Origin: Setophaga petechia
Lineage: Eukaryota; Chordata; Aves; Passeriformes; Parulidae
Assembly (NCBI GenBank): GCA_024362935.1
Contig: JANCRA010000014.1
Location: forward strand, 4,607,001 to 4,671,000
Length of the DNA stretch: 64,000 nt
Direction: 5' to 3'
Positions 37,033-49,457 of this stretch are shown piece by piece; position 1 is the first letter of the stretch, and each line of letters begins with the position of its first letter. Under the pieces are notes generated by a model that worked only from the letters and a program-made list of their open reading frames with translations, did not search any database and was not told where the DNA came from. Both the position numbers and the translations under genes were made by a program.

Positions 37033-38885
37033 ACGGGCTGCCTCCGAGCCAGCTGGGACCACATCCTGCCCAACACTGGGCATCAGCTGCCTGGGAAAGA
37101 TCCCCACCCTTCCCCCTCAGGGCTCTCAGGGAACAAGGCAGGGGATGGAGCACCGAGCCCCAAAAACACAAATGGTGAGATGAGACAAAGAGTCACAACC
37201 ATCTGGTTACTAAATGTTATATTGTTTTATTACACGTTTTTGTTGACACGTAAAAAAATGAGGGAAATAGATAAAGGAAGAAATCGGGGGAGAGAGAGAG
37301 AGAGGGAGAAATATTCTCAGATTTCCTGAGTTCAAAACATTGAGTACAATTCCTCCAAGGAAAGCCAAAGTCTGCAACCAGGGCACTGATACCAATCCAC
37401 CAGTGATAAACCTCAGTAGCAAAAGCAGCTATTGTGACAAAAAGTACAGGACAGGAGGGTTCCCCCACTGGGAAATCCCCCACAGATTCAAATGAGGGCC
37501 CCAGCCCTCTGAGCATCCTCTGTGCATCTACAGGAGGCTGGCACTGATGTGACAGACACAGGACAGTGATGGAACGAATGCCATAATTGCAAATTAAGCA
37601 GTGATTTTGTCCAGTTGGGTGCAAAAGCACATCACACAAGTAGGGTTATAACAGAAGTTGCTCATGAAGGAAAGGAAAAAATTGTGGTTACATTTAAAGC
37701 TCAGAATGTGATCACTCTCAGTTTTTCATCACTGGAAAAGAAATGCATCTTTTCAAAGACAAGACATATGGCCAAACCATGGGAGTCAGGGGTGTGAGGA
37801 TTTCTTTCAAAGCATCACAGCCTTTCAAAGCCCAAGGATGAGACAGACAATGCAAAAAGGGAATAAGGCAGGAAAAACACAGGTGAGTTGCCCAACACTT
37901 GCCATGGGTGAGTGGAGGGAGGGCACCTGGTGCTCCTGGAATGAAATTAGGGAAGGGGAAGGACCCCAGTCTATCAGAAGTTGGGCACTGGACTCCAGCA
38001 AAGCCACCTGAAGATTGACTGATCTTATACAAGTGAGCACAAACTCCCTCCAAAGCAGAGGGAGACACAAGAAGGTATCAGGAGAAGTGAGAAAAAACAT
38101 AAATTCTTTGTAAACCCAGACTTGAGTAAGGAATTGTACAAAAAGCAGAAGTGACATCAGAGTTTACTCACAAGTAGATAAGCACAGGCATATACAGGCA
38201 ATGCACAGAATGACCCAGACAGATCAAATTAGCAGCTGATACACCCACTATGACTATTCTTAGTACTGTAGGAAGGAAATTGTTTATCTCTTGATAAAGA
38301 TCTTGATCTGTTTGCTTTCATTCCCCCCCCAACCAATTTATGTTGCTTATTCTAGCAAAGAGAACACAATACAAACTTTAAAACTATACACTATGCACTG
38401 AAACTGAATGTATACATTACAAAACTTGGGGGGGAAAGACAAACATTTCTCAGGTTCAACAGCAACAAAACAAAAACAGTAGATCCCCAAACATATTAGG
38501 CTGAAGCTTAGAGAAAAAGACGTGTAGAGAAAATGTAAGTTTTTACAAGATTTAAGGTTGATAATTCCAGAGGGGTTTTTGTTTTGCTTTAACAAAACAT
38601 GTTCTGCATCTCTGCATGTTGGTGATGCCCTTAGAAGCAGACAGCAACTATATAATTTCATGAGGTAATACCAAGACACAGAAGGCAGGATACAAAGACA
38701 ACAAGAAAAAACTGAAATTCCTCAAAAAATGCCCCATCTGGGAATAGCTTTCTATTTATGCTTATCCACTGCTTTTCTCAAACACGTCTCAATGCAACTT
38801 AACAAAGACAGCACAATAAGCAGCAGTGTCTGTCCAGAGCTCTTCCCAGCACCCTCATCCAGTGAGACAACCACCAGTGGGCACC
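37033..38885 (-). other. Region 3' of HSD17B2, probably including its 3' UTR
   Basis: This lies directly downstream of the HSD17B2 stop codon on the minus strand. The first AATAAA that I noticed in that direction is at about 37225-37230, which would give a 3' untranslated region of about 1.65 kb. A closer variant signal may be used instead. I see no other gene. Confidence 0.35.
37225..37230 (-). terminator. Candidate HSD17B2 polyadenylation signal (AATAAA)
   Basis: The plus strand TTTATT gives AATAAA on the minus strand about 1.65 kb past the stop codon. It is only a candidate because no transcript end is known. Confidence 0.25.
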
Positions 38886-39244
38886 TCAGAGGTTCTTGCC
38901 TTCATCTCCTGGTGTCCTCAGCTGCCTTGGGGCAGAGCCAGCACTCAGCACCTTGCTGATGAAGAAGTCGTAGAACCAGAGGGGGAAGCAGCAGAAGATG
39001 CAGAGGGGGGCGTAGGCTCCCTTGCCAGGGGTGTAGAGGCCCTGGGGTCTCCTGGCCAGCAGAGCATGCAGGACAGAGCCCAGCACTGGGGACAGGTCAG
39101 GGGCACAGTGGGAGGGCAGGTGGAGCAGGTAATTCCTCAGCCCCAGGAGATATTCCTCCCCATAGGCCTGCCTGGTGTCTGCAGGGAGGTTCTCCATCAG
39201 CTCCTTCTCCTGTCTGTCCCACTGCTCTGCTGTGCCTTCGATAC
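38886..39244 (-). CDS. HSD17B2: HSD17B2 coding exon 5 (C-terminal, stop)
   Basis: 359 bases including the stop. It encodes 118 residues after a split glycine, with [25 protein letters not shown] and [15 protein letters not shown], the substrate-side C-terminal region. It ends in GDEGKNL, which differs from the lysine-rich human end. The acceptor is CTCCTGCAG|GTATCG. Confidence 0.95.
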
Positions 39245-42200
39245 CTGCAGGAGAAACATCACAGGACAACAAGTGGGTTTGGGGCTGGATTTAAAAGAAA
39301 TAAATCTGTAATTAATAGGCAGAGTTGATCTAAATGGGGCAGTGAAGAACAAACACCACAGCTGGTCAGCAGCCAGTGCTTTCAGCTGGAAGAGGAGGAA
39401 ATGCACGAGTGCTTTGTGCTCCACAAAAAGCTCAAAGTTCATGCCCCATTTGGCTCCCTGCTCTACCTAAAAATGCTCTCTCACAGCCAAATCAGCATTT
39501 TTTTCTTTCCCCCTTCTCACCACTTTGCCATTCTGTCCTGATTCATTTTGTGGAGGTTTCCAATCAGCATTTGTTATAAACAACTGAGGACAGGCAAACT
39601 AAGACAAACAGGATTCACTTGGGTTGGCCAAGTGCTAAGCTGCCCCTTCACAGGAGACATCAGTATTTCAATAACCAGTTTCCTGAAGGATTAGCATTCT
39701 ATTAGGACAGATTTAGAACTGGAATTTAATCTATTTGTCCACCCCATCTGCATAATGTAGGAATGAAAGCAGGGACTTCTCCAATGGAATTATTGCCTAA
39801 TTATTAAAAATTAAGCATTGCAAATAAAGAAAAATATTTTAAAAAAATATTTAAATCTCAAATCCCAAGACTCAATTTTGCCCATAAACCTGAGAACAGC
39901 TAAGCAGGGCCCTGAAGGTGAAGCCTCAGGCAGGTTCCACTGACCACACAAAGCTGTCAGAGCCCAGAGCCCCTTCCCAGGAGGAGAGCATTCAGGGAAG
40001 TAGTATTTTATGGAAAAGACCAATTTGATTTATACTGACATTAAAAATGCTCTGGGCAGGCATGGGGTGCAGTGAGGGCAGGTGCAGCAGGAGATGAGTC
40101 TGGAACCTGGACAGGCTCAGTTGAAGGAGGAGGAGAATTTGGAACAGAAAGCAGCAGGAGCACAGGGAGAAGGAGTGGAGAGGAAAGACCAGAGGATATT
40201 GACAGCAGAAAATCAGGGTGACAGGTGTAGCTGCAGATAGTGCCATGCCAGAGCAGCCCAATAAAGAGAGCTCTGATATTGAGGAAGGGAGGAGAGATGG
40301 GGGACCTGAAGGTCCCCAGCAGGACAATTGAGCCACAACACTCAAACTGGGCACACAGGGCTGCTCCATTCATCAGCTCCAACAAAGCTGGGGCAAAGGG
40401 AAGGCACCAACTGCCTGAATGCTGCCCTGTCTCAAAGCAAAGACAGCTCTGCCCAGGAGAGGGGAGCAAGGCAGTGTGCAGAGCTGGAAGGAACATCTCT
40501 CACAAAAAACACTGAACTTATTCCCATAACCCACATTAAGAATGGGGGAAAACATCCAACCCCTGAGAATCACACGGGGCTCTGTTTGAGGCTGCTGAGC
40601 TACAGGGAAAGAGGAGAGGCAGAAAGAACAACCTGAAATGTCAAGCACCAACCTGTTCTGAAGCCTGATGGATGAATTGCCATGACTTTAATGCCCCATT
40701 TGGAAAGCTCTTGCCTCATTACTCCAGAAAACATGGACAGAGCTGCTTTGGATGCCCCGTACGCTGCATACCTCGGTAGTGGAATGCCTCCTGCAGGAGC
40801 AATAGAAACTGATAAACCTCAACAGTGGCTCTTCTCAGCCTTTATTTCCATGATTTAGAAGGGAGATTATAGCACAACCAAAATTATGCCTCTCTCCCTG
40901 AGGTTAAAGACAAGGCAGTGAGGGAATCACTTCTTGCTAAAGGTTAAAAAAGAGTGAAAGTTGTAAATGAACAGTTGCTTATGCTCAGTAACACCTGGTG
41001 AGAGACCTTGTAGGGCAGGAAAAAAAAACTGGACTGCATTTAAGGGTAAAAACTGCTGAAAGTTATGACTGTTGATTTGAGAAACACAGAATGATTTAGT
41101 TCATATAAATAGTGAAGCAATAGTTTTATACTCCTGTTCTTGTCATTATAACAAAAATTTCAAGCCCCTACAATAAACCACAGTTAGAACAGGGTAAGTG
41201 ATCTCAATTCTAGCTTTATAAAGCCAACTTTCTTTCCTGTTCTTTCCAGAAAGGCCAGAGAAATAATAATGCAAGAGTGGGGAAAACCTAAAGCTGGAAT
41301 CACAGCCCATGAGTGACTGGACTCCCTGAGAGGTCCCAGCATAGAAGCAGATCCCCTGCCTATAGTTATATCCCATCTTTTTCAATCCCAGAAACATTTG
41401 TTCAGATGGGAAAGTTAGGAGAACATCCAGTACATTTACAAAAACAAGCTTCCAAAAAACAGTATCTTCCAAATGCAGAGATTTCCTCTGTCCCAAAAAC
41501 TGGCAGGTTGTCACTTTTTCATTAGAAAGAAGTAGAAAAATACAAACATGCTTTGATTTGAGCATTTTCTTCAGCCCTCCCACTTCCCCCACAAGGTTGG
41601 TGTTAGCACCACACAGGTTTAAAATTACCACAGCCACCACAGGCTGTGCTGGGAGGAAGGAACAGAATGGACAATCCTTTCCTTGAGGCACATCCCTCCT
41701 TCTCCTGCCTCCACGGGCAGTTGGGCACATCCTGCCCCTGTTTCACATGCTACACACTCGTCTCAACGTGCCTGAGAATTTACAGGAAAATAGCTCAGAT
41801 ACAGAGGATTTTCAGGCAAGACACTGGTGCTATTGGGTGTTGTACTGGGATGACCAAGGTATGACAGGAGCTGTTTACACTGAGCCATTCCCTTGAAGAA
41901 GTCAGGCCAATTATATGTTAATTATTCTTCTGTATGCATCTGAACAGGCTGGATTGGTTGGAGCCAATTGAATCACATACTTTTCCCTCTGAGGTCAGGC
42001 TAACCTGAGCCCAGTTAAATGAGCCCTACACAGACAGGAATAGATTCAGCACAATGAGACCTCACTGACTTCTCCACTAATGTTTTACCAAAGGACCCCC
42101 AGACCCTGAGCTAAGAGGAAACTTCACCCAAACCAGCCTGTGTGCAGCAATATCTCTGCAGACAGCTGGAGTTTAGGCAGGGTCATTATCAGCTTCTGTA

Positions 42201-45200
42201 AGGCCAAACTACTCAGCACAGGGATAAATGCATTTATTCCTTCAAGGCAGTTCAGGGATTCTCACCAGGAATTAAGACATCTGCCCCAAAACACCCACAG
42301 TGAGAGCTTCACTTGGGTGCACAGAGGAAACTGGGCTCTGGCCTCAGAGCAGCAGCAGAAAGGTTCTGATAATCCAGTCCTGAATTCCCAGAGTCAGCAA
42401 TAAACCATGAGCACAGACATGCAAATACAGAGCATATCTGGGATTATAAAGAGAAAACAGCTCCAGAGCCAGACTGCAGCCACATCCCCAGCATAAGGGG
42501 AGCACCAGGTAACACCTACACAAGTCACCCCAGCAATGCAGCAGCATGCAGGGGGACTCCAGCTATGCAGAAGGGCAAAGGAAAATGTGGGGAGCAAAAG
42601 ACCCAGCAAATCCCTAAGAGCTCTTACTCCAAAATACTTTCCAGCAGCATGACCTCCTGCTTCTAGCAGGTCTCATTTTCAAAGGAGCATTCTTGCTCCT
42701 CAGCTGTTGGCTACCAGATACTGCATTACTGAATTACATTAGTTCCTACACCTTAGCATCTCAGCTGTTCTCCTGGAATAGAAGGTCATGTTAAAAAGAC
42801 ATGCAGATATATATATAGATAGATCGATCAAAATTTATGAGAAAAGAAATGAAAAGCATAAGTTAAAATCTAAAATATTTTAAAATTTTTTTCATGGCAA
42901 AATACCACTTTGCTAATAAGTTAGGACTAAGTATCTCTAAGACATCCAAAATATTTTTTGAGAAATACAGACACACAGCTCCCAAGTTATCAGTAGATGT
43001 CACAAACTGAGGTGGTCACAGACTTCTGCCTGAACATGTCATAGAAATACCTGAAGGGTACCAGTCATCTTTATGGAAGCTCACAAAGTTATCTCTCATG
43101 GCATCTAGGACACAAGATCTGAATTTTACTGGGTATTTTGCCACAGCATATTTTTAGCCACATTAAACTCTTCTTTAAAGGCTGTTTTTTGGAAGTAGTG
43201 TCCCAAACTAAAGAAAAACTTGGATTTATTATCTTAACATTTATTCCTGGGGTGTACTGACCACCCAGACTGACAGAGACCTTGGTTGGCATTTGCTCCA
43301 GGACTTTATTTGGTGCTTTTTGCCCACTCACCTGCCATGCTGGACATGTTCACCAGCCTCCCCTGTGATTTTCTCAGCAATGGCAAGAAGGTCTTGGACA
43401 CCTCCACAGCCCCAAAGAAATTCACCTCCATGCAGTGCCTGTAGGTGCTCATGGGGAGCAGCTCCCCATCAGCAGGGAAGCCCAGGATTCCTGCGTTGTT
43501 CACGACACCCCAGAGCCCTGGGAAGAGGAGAAAGCACAAGGCTGCAACACACCAGGAAAACAACTCCATAAGGATTACACCAGCGAGCTGGATGGTGACT
43601 CCAGGCCAAAACAGAGATGATCTGCAGATCCACATTCCCCACCCCTTGGCCAGTCACTACCATCTTCCCATGTCCCAGAAAACAGAATGGATGGAAATGC
43701 CCTGACTGCCCAAGACTTCACCCTGGAAATGTCCTACCCACCTAAGCTGTGGTGCAGCCAACAGCCAAGAGATGCACCTGCTAAGCTGCTACACCAGGAC
43801 TTCCATTGTAAAGGGGGGAGTAAAAAGCTGTACCTGCATTTTGCACCTTCTCTGAGACTGTCAGGTAGGCCTCCTTGACCTGAGTGGTGTTGGTGATGTC
43901 CAGCTGCAGGACAGACAGTCTCTGGGAACAGGAGCGCCGCAGCTCCGCAGCTCCAGGGCCATCCTTGTCCAAAACCCCAGCAAACACAACAAAACCCAAG
44001 CTGTCCAGGTGTTTAGCCAGTGCATGTCCAATCCCAGTGTCACTTCCTGAAAGCATCAAAAAAAAAAACCCTTGGAAAGTAGGTCTGTCCTACACCATCG
44101 TTTAAAAAAAATAAATAAAATAAATACACACATTGGAAAGCCATGCAAATATAAACAGAAATATGATGACAAAGTCCCTGAAACACATATGTCAGTAGAA
44201 AGAAAGGTTCAGATCTGAGGTTTGAGGAGTTGGACCTTTAAATGTTCTCCTGACTCAGAGCTGGTGGAATCAGCTCACTCTCTGCCACTGAGAAACTCTC
44301 TGACTTTATACATAAGGAAGAAATAAAACCCTACTTTGGTTTTATACAAACATTCAGACTGAAACTTGAAAACAAAAGTATGTAAGAGAAAAAAACAGAG
44401 AGCAAAAAAACCACCACACTAATGATTTAATTTGAAATCTCCAATGGGTAAAACAATTACAAGGCTCTCAGATTCAAATTCTTGGATTCTATTTCTACCT
44501 TCCAAAAAGTAGCATTATTTCATCCACACCTCTACCACACAAGATCCCTCAGATAAGCACTTTTTATTACAGACTGTAACCAAGCCAAAACTAAGCAACT
44601 GTTGCTTTACCTGCAAAGCATTCCAATGCTTTCAGAGCCTGAGAAAGCTTCCAAATGACATTTTTGTGCTAAGTCAGCTATTGAATTCATGCAAATTTGC
44701 ATCAGAATTTCTCTTATCCTATCCTCTTCCAAACTTACTCGCAAGCTTTGTCTATACAAAGGAATGACCCAGCAGTTGCAGGAAGCACTATTAGAGCAAA
44801 CAAACAATGGTCTTTGGGATCACAGTTGTGTTCTACCCATCAGTTACCAGTGAGGGATATTTAACAAATAATTTGATTCATGAGTCTCTCCTTGTGACAG
44901 AGTATTTTGCTACTGCTACAGAATAAAAGACAGAATGGTTTGTGCTGGAAAGGACCTGGAAGATCATCTCATTCCAGCCCCCTGCCACGGGCAGGGACAC
45001 CTTCCATTGTCCCAGGTGGCTCCAAGCCCCATCCAGCCTGGCCTTGGGCACTTCCAGGGATCCAGGGGCAGCCGCAGATTCTCTGGGCACCTGTGCCAGG
45101 GCCCCACCACCCTCACAGGGAAGAATTTTTTCCTAAAATCTGATCCAAACTCAATGTCTTTCAGTTTGAAGCTGTCCCCCTTGTCCTGTCACTTCAGGCC

Positions 45201-48200
45201 CTTGTCACCAGCTCTCTTGGAGCCCCTTTAGGCACTGGAAGGGCCTCCAGAGCCATCCCTGCTCTCTACATCTGTATTCACAGGACAGGTGTTCCAAGTC
45301 CTCTGATCATTTTTGTAGCCTTCTGTGGACCCACTTCACAGGTCCATGTCAGAATCCCCCCTTCCCTGCTGCCCACAGGTTTTTGGAAAGAGCCCAGGAC
45401 ACAGCTGGATGTCTGGGCTGACCACGGTCCTGGGTCATATTCAGCTTCTCATCAACCAGCACCCCCAAGTATTATAAGTTAATTTTCTCTCCATTTTTCT
45501 CTCAATTTTTTAAATTCTAGTGTTTTCTCTCCGTTTTTTAAATTCTAGTTTCCATTCTTCTCACCTGCAGTGAAACTTTTTCCATAATAAAAGAAACATC
45601 ACCCATGTCCCCACCAAGCCTCCAGTGAAGTGACACAGGTAATGACAGGGAAGGAGTTCATAGGGGCTGTGTTCAGGAGCTTTGCAGAGGACAAGATTAG
45701 GAGGAAAATTAGGAGTTTAATAAATTAATACAGTTTTTACACTGCAAAGCATCAGCCTATTCCACAACACTGCACCAGATCCTCCACTGTAACTGCAGCA
45801 GAGAAAGCTCCTGGATGCTGCTGTGCACTGGGGTCCAGCATCTCCTGCAATAACAATTTCCTCCATCAATGTTCAGTTCCCAAACCCTGGAAATCTCAGT
45901 GTGAGACAAAAGACTGGAACTCCTACCATATATTTTACTATTTTCTTGTTTGTGGAAGAGCTGCAATACTCCCTACTTAACCCTACTATAAACTTCTGAG
46001 GGTTACTCTGTGATTTTGGCACACCAAGAACATTACCAGAGTTATTCACAGGTCTGCTCCTATATTCAGAATATGTGGTCAATAGAATTGGGCTGACAAA
46101 GAAACTCATCATAAGCATGTTAGATCCCCTTTTCTGGATTCTGTCTTGTAACTGGGGCTTTAGTCCTGACTGGTGAAAAATATTAATTCCAGGTGGCTTG
46201 AAGAAAACATGTACCTAAATGTCTGGATAGATCAGTGCATCTTGAAAAAGTAGAAAATAATTACTCATGCTCTATTTAATTCCTATGAAGAAAAAAAATC
46301 AGATATTTTGGCATTTTAGAAGTCTGTAATTTGCTGAAGATGCACCAGAACACTACAAATATCACATGAAGCTTCTCCAGTCCTGACCTGACTAAATAAA
46401 CCTGCATTCTTTGAATTCCCTAAAGAGACATGAAGAAGCCTGCAAATATCCCAGACACCACAGATTTCTAAGTTTGGGGGTGGGGTGACTTTCCTTCTTT
46501 TTCTTTTAGTGAAAAACCCCACTTTTAGATGAAATCCTTCCTCTTTCACCATTCCCAGAAAGTACACAGCCACAGCTACATATTACCTAAGTTTTATGAT
46601 GCAGCTTTAACTTGAAAATGGGCAGAATAAAATGCAACTTGAACTTGGGATGGGCACAGCAATTCCAAGAAAGCAATAAAAGTTGTTTTGATCGTTGCCT
46701 GATGCTGGGTTTGTTCCTGCTTTTTTAATCCAAAACAAATATGATTTGAGTTTCAGACCTGTTATTGAAGTCCAGAGAAGCTTTACTCTTCCAACTCCTA
46801 GAATTCAAAGAGTTTCTGTGGGGGGGAAAGATAATTCCCCCCTAATCACACTCTTGCTTCTATGCCAAAAAAAATTTGTGGCTTATGAAAAGCCTTATTT
46901 TAAGGAAAGCAGTCACTACAGACTGTGACTGACCCTTTACTGAGAATTTACAATTAACTCATGCTGAACATGCACCAAATCACACCCCAAGAATGGAAAG
47001 ACCAAATTAATTGGAGAAATTCATCCCAAAGCACACAGACTAAACAGGGACAGAATTTCACAATTCCTGTTCCTTCAGATCTTGGTAATAATTTAATTTT
47101 TATGGAAAGTGGATGTTGCATTTACCACTAAGTGTTTTCATTCTCCCAGCAAGAGGATCCTCAGCAGAGTTGCAGCAATGCTTTGAGCCTGCTCACGTGC
47201 CCACAGTCACCCATGTGAAAAAGCATTTTGACCACTGGGCACAGTTTTTTCCTTATCCTGGTACTCCAGTGAGCTGCTGGCTTAAATAAATAATGCAGAG
47301 CAGCAGTGGTACAAGGAACATCCAAAGAGGACCAGAACAACACATGACAGGATCCAGGGAGAGCAGCAGAGCTTGCTCCAGCCTCTGGCCAAAGGCTCTC
47401 TCAAAGGAATATCTGGCAGCTGCTCAGGACACAGCCACATTCCTCAGCCCTGTGGGGCTGAAAGGCAGAGGGAAAATGAAAAAAAATCATTAAAATCACC
47501 ACTTTCCACCAAGTGCCTGCCTGAGGTCTTGTCTAAACTGGAGAAAATGACACCAAAATCTATTTAAAGGCATCTTGCACCTGCAAATGAACAGGGACAA
47601 ACATTCTGTAGTTGGTATGGGGAAAAATACCAAAATCAGAGCAATTTAACAAAAATATGGTAAAACTTCTATTTCAGTTCATGGAGGGTTTGATGGATTG
47701 CATAGAATTCTAACAAAGACAAAGAGTCCCCTCAAATTAAGCAGCTGTCAGAGATGTCCAAACTTGCATTTCTTCAGGACAGTTGCAGCACAGGTACAAG
47801 GAAAGCACATTCCCTGACTGGACTAGACCCAAATGTTCCTTACTCCCTTATATTGCTCTCATTCAGATTCCAGAGCAGATAAGCTCCCAGAGAGTGCTTT
47901 TGCCTGAAGATTTGCAGCCTTACAAAGAGCAAGGAGATGCCCAAGTTGGAATCACATCCCCTGAGGCTGCTGGGGTGGGAAAGGATTGCTCCCTATGGCC
48001 CACACCAATATCCATCCTCATCTGACACACCTGCAGGGAGAAACCCAGCTGGCAGATAAACTGCAAGGGGAGCACTTGCTGCTGATCTTGTCCTCTCTCA
48101 ACTTTTATATTTAATCCCTCTATTAAAGCTTGCTAGGCAAATCTAAATTATTTCCAGGTGTCCCTATAAAACAAAATGAAATTCTGCTAGAAATTGCTAT

Positions 48201-49376
48201 ATATAAACCGAAGCAACTTAATTCAGCATTCCAGAGGGGGAAAAAACACAGAAAATAAAACAAAACCCAGCAAATTAAGAGTGCAAAAAGGAGTCAGCAG
48301 GCACTCCAGTTTAAAGGTTTGATTTACACAAATAAGCAACATCTAAATAAACAACACCTAAAGTTTTAGAGGAAGCAGGAGAAAAGCCATAAAACTACAA
48401 AAATGCAATCCCTGCAAAATAAAAGTGGGTTTTGAGTAGATCAGAGTTGTGATAGAGACTGAATTAATTAGCTCTGAACTTTCTCTGCTAGTGAATTACT
48501 CCCTCCTAAACGATTTCACAGAGGATTTCAAAGAGATGGCACCAAACCTCAGTATTGAAAAATGTGCTTGATAGACACAGTGTGCAGTATGTACACACAC
48601 ACCCCCAAAAGACAACTCTGCATCCATAACCAGCACAATTAATTCAAGTAAACAAAAGCAATGAATGAACGTAGTGTTCTGAGGGCTCCTGGGAATTACT
48701 GTCTCTCCTAAAAAATTAAACCATCATAAGTATTCCTATGCTTCTTGCACCAGTTAATTTCACAAGTATGTCTAAAAAGCTACTTGTAAAGATTAAATGA
48801 GACACTAAAAAATAATAGCATCTATTAAGATGCTTTCCTACTTAATTTCAGAGCACTTATTTACCTGGAAAAAAAACCATCTCTGCCGAAGCAAATAAAA
48901 CAAGCAGAAAAAGATAAAAGGATAAAAGGAACTCTCACAAGCATGCACTAACCCGAGGACAAGAAGTTTTCCAGCCCACTTGGGAGAAAAGGCAGGTTTT
49001 GCTCATTTCTGTGAGAAAAGGCAGGTTTTGCTCATTTCAGTGAGAAAAGGCAGGTTTTGCTCATTTCTGTGAGAAAAGGCAGGTTTTGCTCGTTCCTGTG
49101 CCCTGGCAGCAGCTTACCTGTGATGAGCACGGCTCTGTCCCCCACGGGCAGCAGGTCCCTGTCCCCCAGGCACACGGAGCACAGCAGGCACATGGCCACA
49201 AACACCCCCAGCCCCTGGCCAGCCCCCAGCGTGGCCACACACAGCAAGGCAGGCAGGAGGCTGCAGAGCAGCACCTTGGCTTTGTCCAGCGGGCTCCTCC
49301 GGGCCATGGTGACCCCAAAAAGCCTGGTGACACCTGCACAGAGCCAGCCAAGGGGGCTGCTGGCTGCAGCATCCAT
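38886..49376 (-). CDS. HSD17B2: 17-beta-hydroxysteroid dehydrogenase type 2 (five coding exons)
   Basis: The gene encodes a microsomal short-chain dehydrogenase/reductase that uses NAD+ to oxidise estradiol, testosterone and related 17-beta-hydroxysteroids, inactivating them. Coding exons on the minus strand are 49376-49118, 44046-43834, 43517-43332, 40790-40653 and 39244-38886. All junctions obey GT-AG and together give 384 residues, against 387 in human. Visible features in order are a hydrophobic N-terminus (about residues 8-75), cofactor motif TGSDTGIG (86-93), NNAG (164-167), catalytic Ser217, Tyr230 and Lys234 (YGASK), and a C-terminal YTPGKGAY segment. [13 protein letters not shown] and GELLPM closely match the family. 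The frame is intact. The reading identifies this family rather than HSD11B or RDH because the hydrophobic N-terminus, the LRRxCSxRLSVLQ stretch and the C-terminal region all follow human HSD17B2. Confidence 0.95.
39245..40652 (-). other. HSD17B2 intron 4
   Basis: About 1.4 kb of intron in phase 1. I found no embedded gene or recognisable transposon. Confidence 0.85.
40653..40790 (-). CDS. HSD17B2: HSD17B2 coding exon 4 (catalytic Tyr and Lys)
   Basis: 138 bases, phase 1 at both ends. It encodes [19 protein letters not shown] with catalytic Tyr230 and Lys234, then [18 protein letters not shown]. The acceptor is CCTGCAG|GAGGC and the donor is AACAG|GTTGGT, which is weaker than consensus. It was found by translating the genomic sequence, since it is short. 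Confidence 0.94.
40791..43331 (-). other. HSD17B2 intron 3
   Basis: About 2.5 kb. A 194-codon minus-strand frame at 41146-41730 stays open but matches nothing I know, and I treat it as chance. A short (ATAG)-like A/T tract lies at about 42807-42828. Confidence 0.8.
43332..43517 (-). CDS. HSD17B2: HSD17B2 coding exon 3 (NNAG motif, catalytic Ser)
   Basis: 186 bases, phase 1 at both ends. It encodes [20 protein letters not shown], then [18 protein letters not shown] and LVNMSSMA with catalytic Ser217. The acceptor is CTTCCCAG|GGCTCT and the donor is GCAG|GTGAGT. The intron before it is short, 316 bases. Confidence 0.95.
43834..44046 (-). CDS. HSD17B2: HSD17B2 coding exon 2 (cofactor-binding)
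   Basis: 213 bases, phase 1 at both ends. It completes TGSDTGIG, then reads through [20 protein letters not shown] and [10 protein letters not shown], the beta-alpha-beta nucleotide-binding part. The acceptor is TTTCAG|GAAGTG and the donor is GCAG|GTACAG. Confidence 0.95.
44940..45480 (-). mobile_element. CR1 LINE 3' end fragment in HSD17B2 intron 1
   Basis: The plus strand reads as the reverse complement of a CR1 3' region. Recognisable runs include GACCTGGAAGATCATC, CCACGGGCAGGGACACCTTCC, CCCTTGTCCTGTCACTTCAG and CTTCTCATCAACCAGCACCC. The element's 3' end therefore points left, in the same direction as HSD17B2 transcription. It is about 540 bases, cut off at the 5' end and diverged, with no working frame. 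Confidence 0.92.
48984..49099 (+). repeat. 29-bp tandem repeat next to HSD17B2 exon 1 donor
   Basis: Four copies of a 29-base unit beginning GAGAAAAGGCAGGTTTTGCT start at 48984, 49013, 49042 and 49071. The first three are almost identical and the last has diverged. The array ends 18 bases from the exon 1 splice donor, inside intron 1. Confidence 0.96.
49118..49376 (-). CDS. HSD17B2: HSD17B2 coding exon 1 (membrane anchor)
   Basis: Residues 1-86 plus one base. The start is the ATG at 49374-49376, which reproduces the human N-terminal length. The exon covers the hydrophobic anchor and runs to AVLIT. The donor is CACAG|GTAAGC at 49117-49118. A downstream in-frame ATG at 49305-49307 has a stronger initiation context (ACC before and G after). 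The open frame continues upstream to 49403, but only through non-ATG codons. Confidence 0.93.
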
Positions 49377-49450
49377 CAGCAGGGGGGAGCAGGCAGCACT
49401 CACCCCACTGCTGCCTGGGTGGAAGCAGGTATTGCTAAAGGCAGTGTGTG

Positions 49451-49457
49451 TTATATA
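49451..49457 (-). promoter_or_regulatory. HSD17B2: HSD17B2 TATA box
   Basis: The minus strand reads CCTATATAACAC here. The expected transcription start, 25-30 bases further on, is about 49420-49430, giving a 5' untranslated region of about 50 bases before the ATG at 49376. Just upstream, on the minus strand, a GCCCCACCCCC box (49464-49473 region) could bind Sp/KLF factors. Position and sequence are convincing, but no transcript was seen. Confidence 0.65.

Larger units (their letters stand above)
44047..49117 (-). other. HSD17B2 intron 1
   Basis: About 5.1 kb. It contains a CR1 LINE remnant (44940-45480) and, next to the donor, a 29-bp tandem repeat. No other gene is recognised. Confidence 0.85.

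Noticed and set aside
36350..37183. Long open frames on both strands (273 and 246 codons)
   Set aside because: Both are created by the 78-bp minisatellite, whose unit is divisible by three and free of stops. Outside the repeat they match no family.
41146..41730. 194-codon minus-strand frame inside HSD17B2 intron 3
   Set aside because: No family similarity and no supporting splice or promoter signals; probably chance.
48984..49099. Regular repeats resembling a CRISPR array
   Set aside because: The copies are contiguous with no unique spacers, and the genome is a vertebrate one.
49377..49403. Upstream extension of HSD17B2 exon 1 to 49403
   Set aside because: The codon at 49403 is GTG, not ATG. 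The first in-frame ATG is at 49376 and restores the family length.
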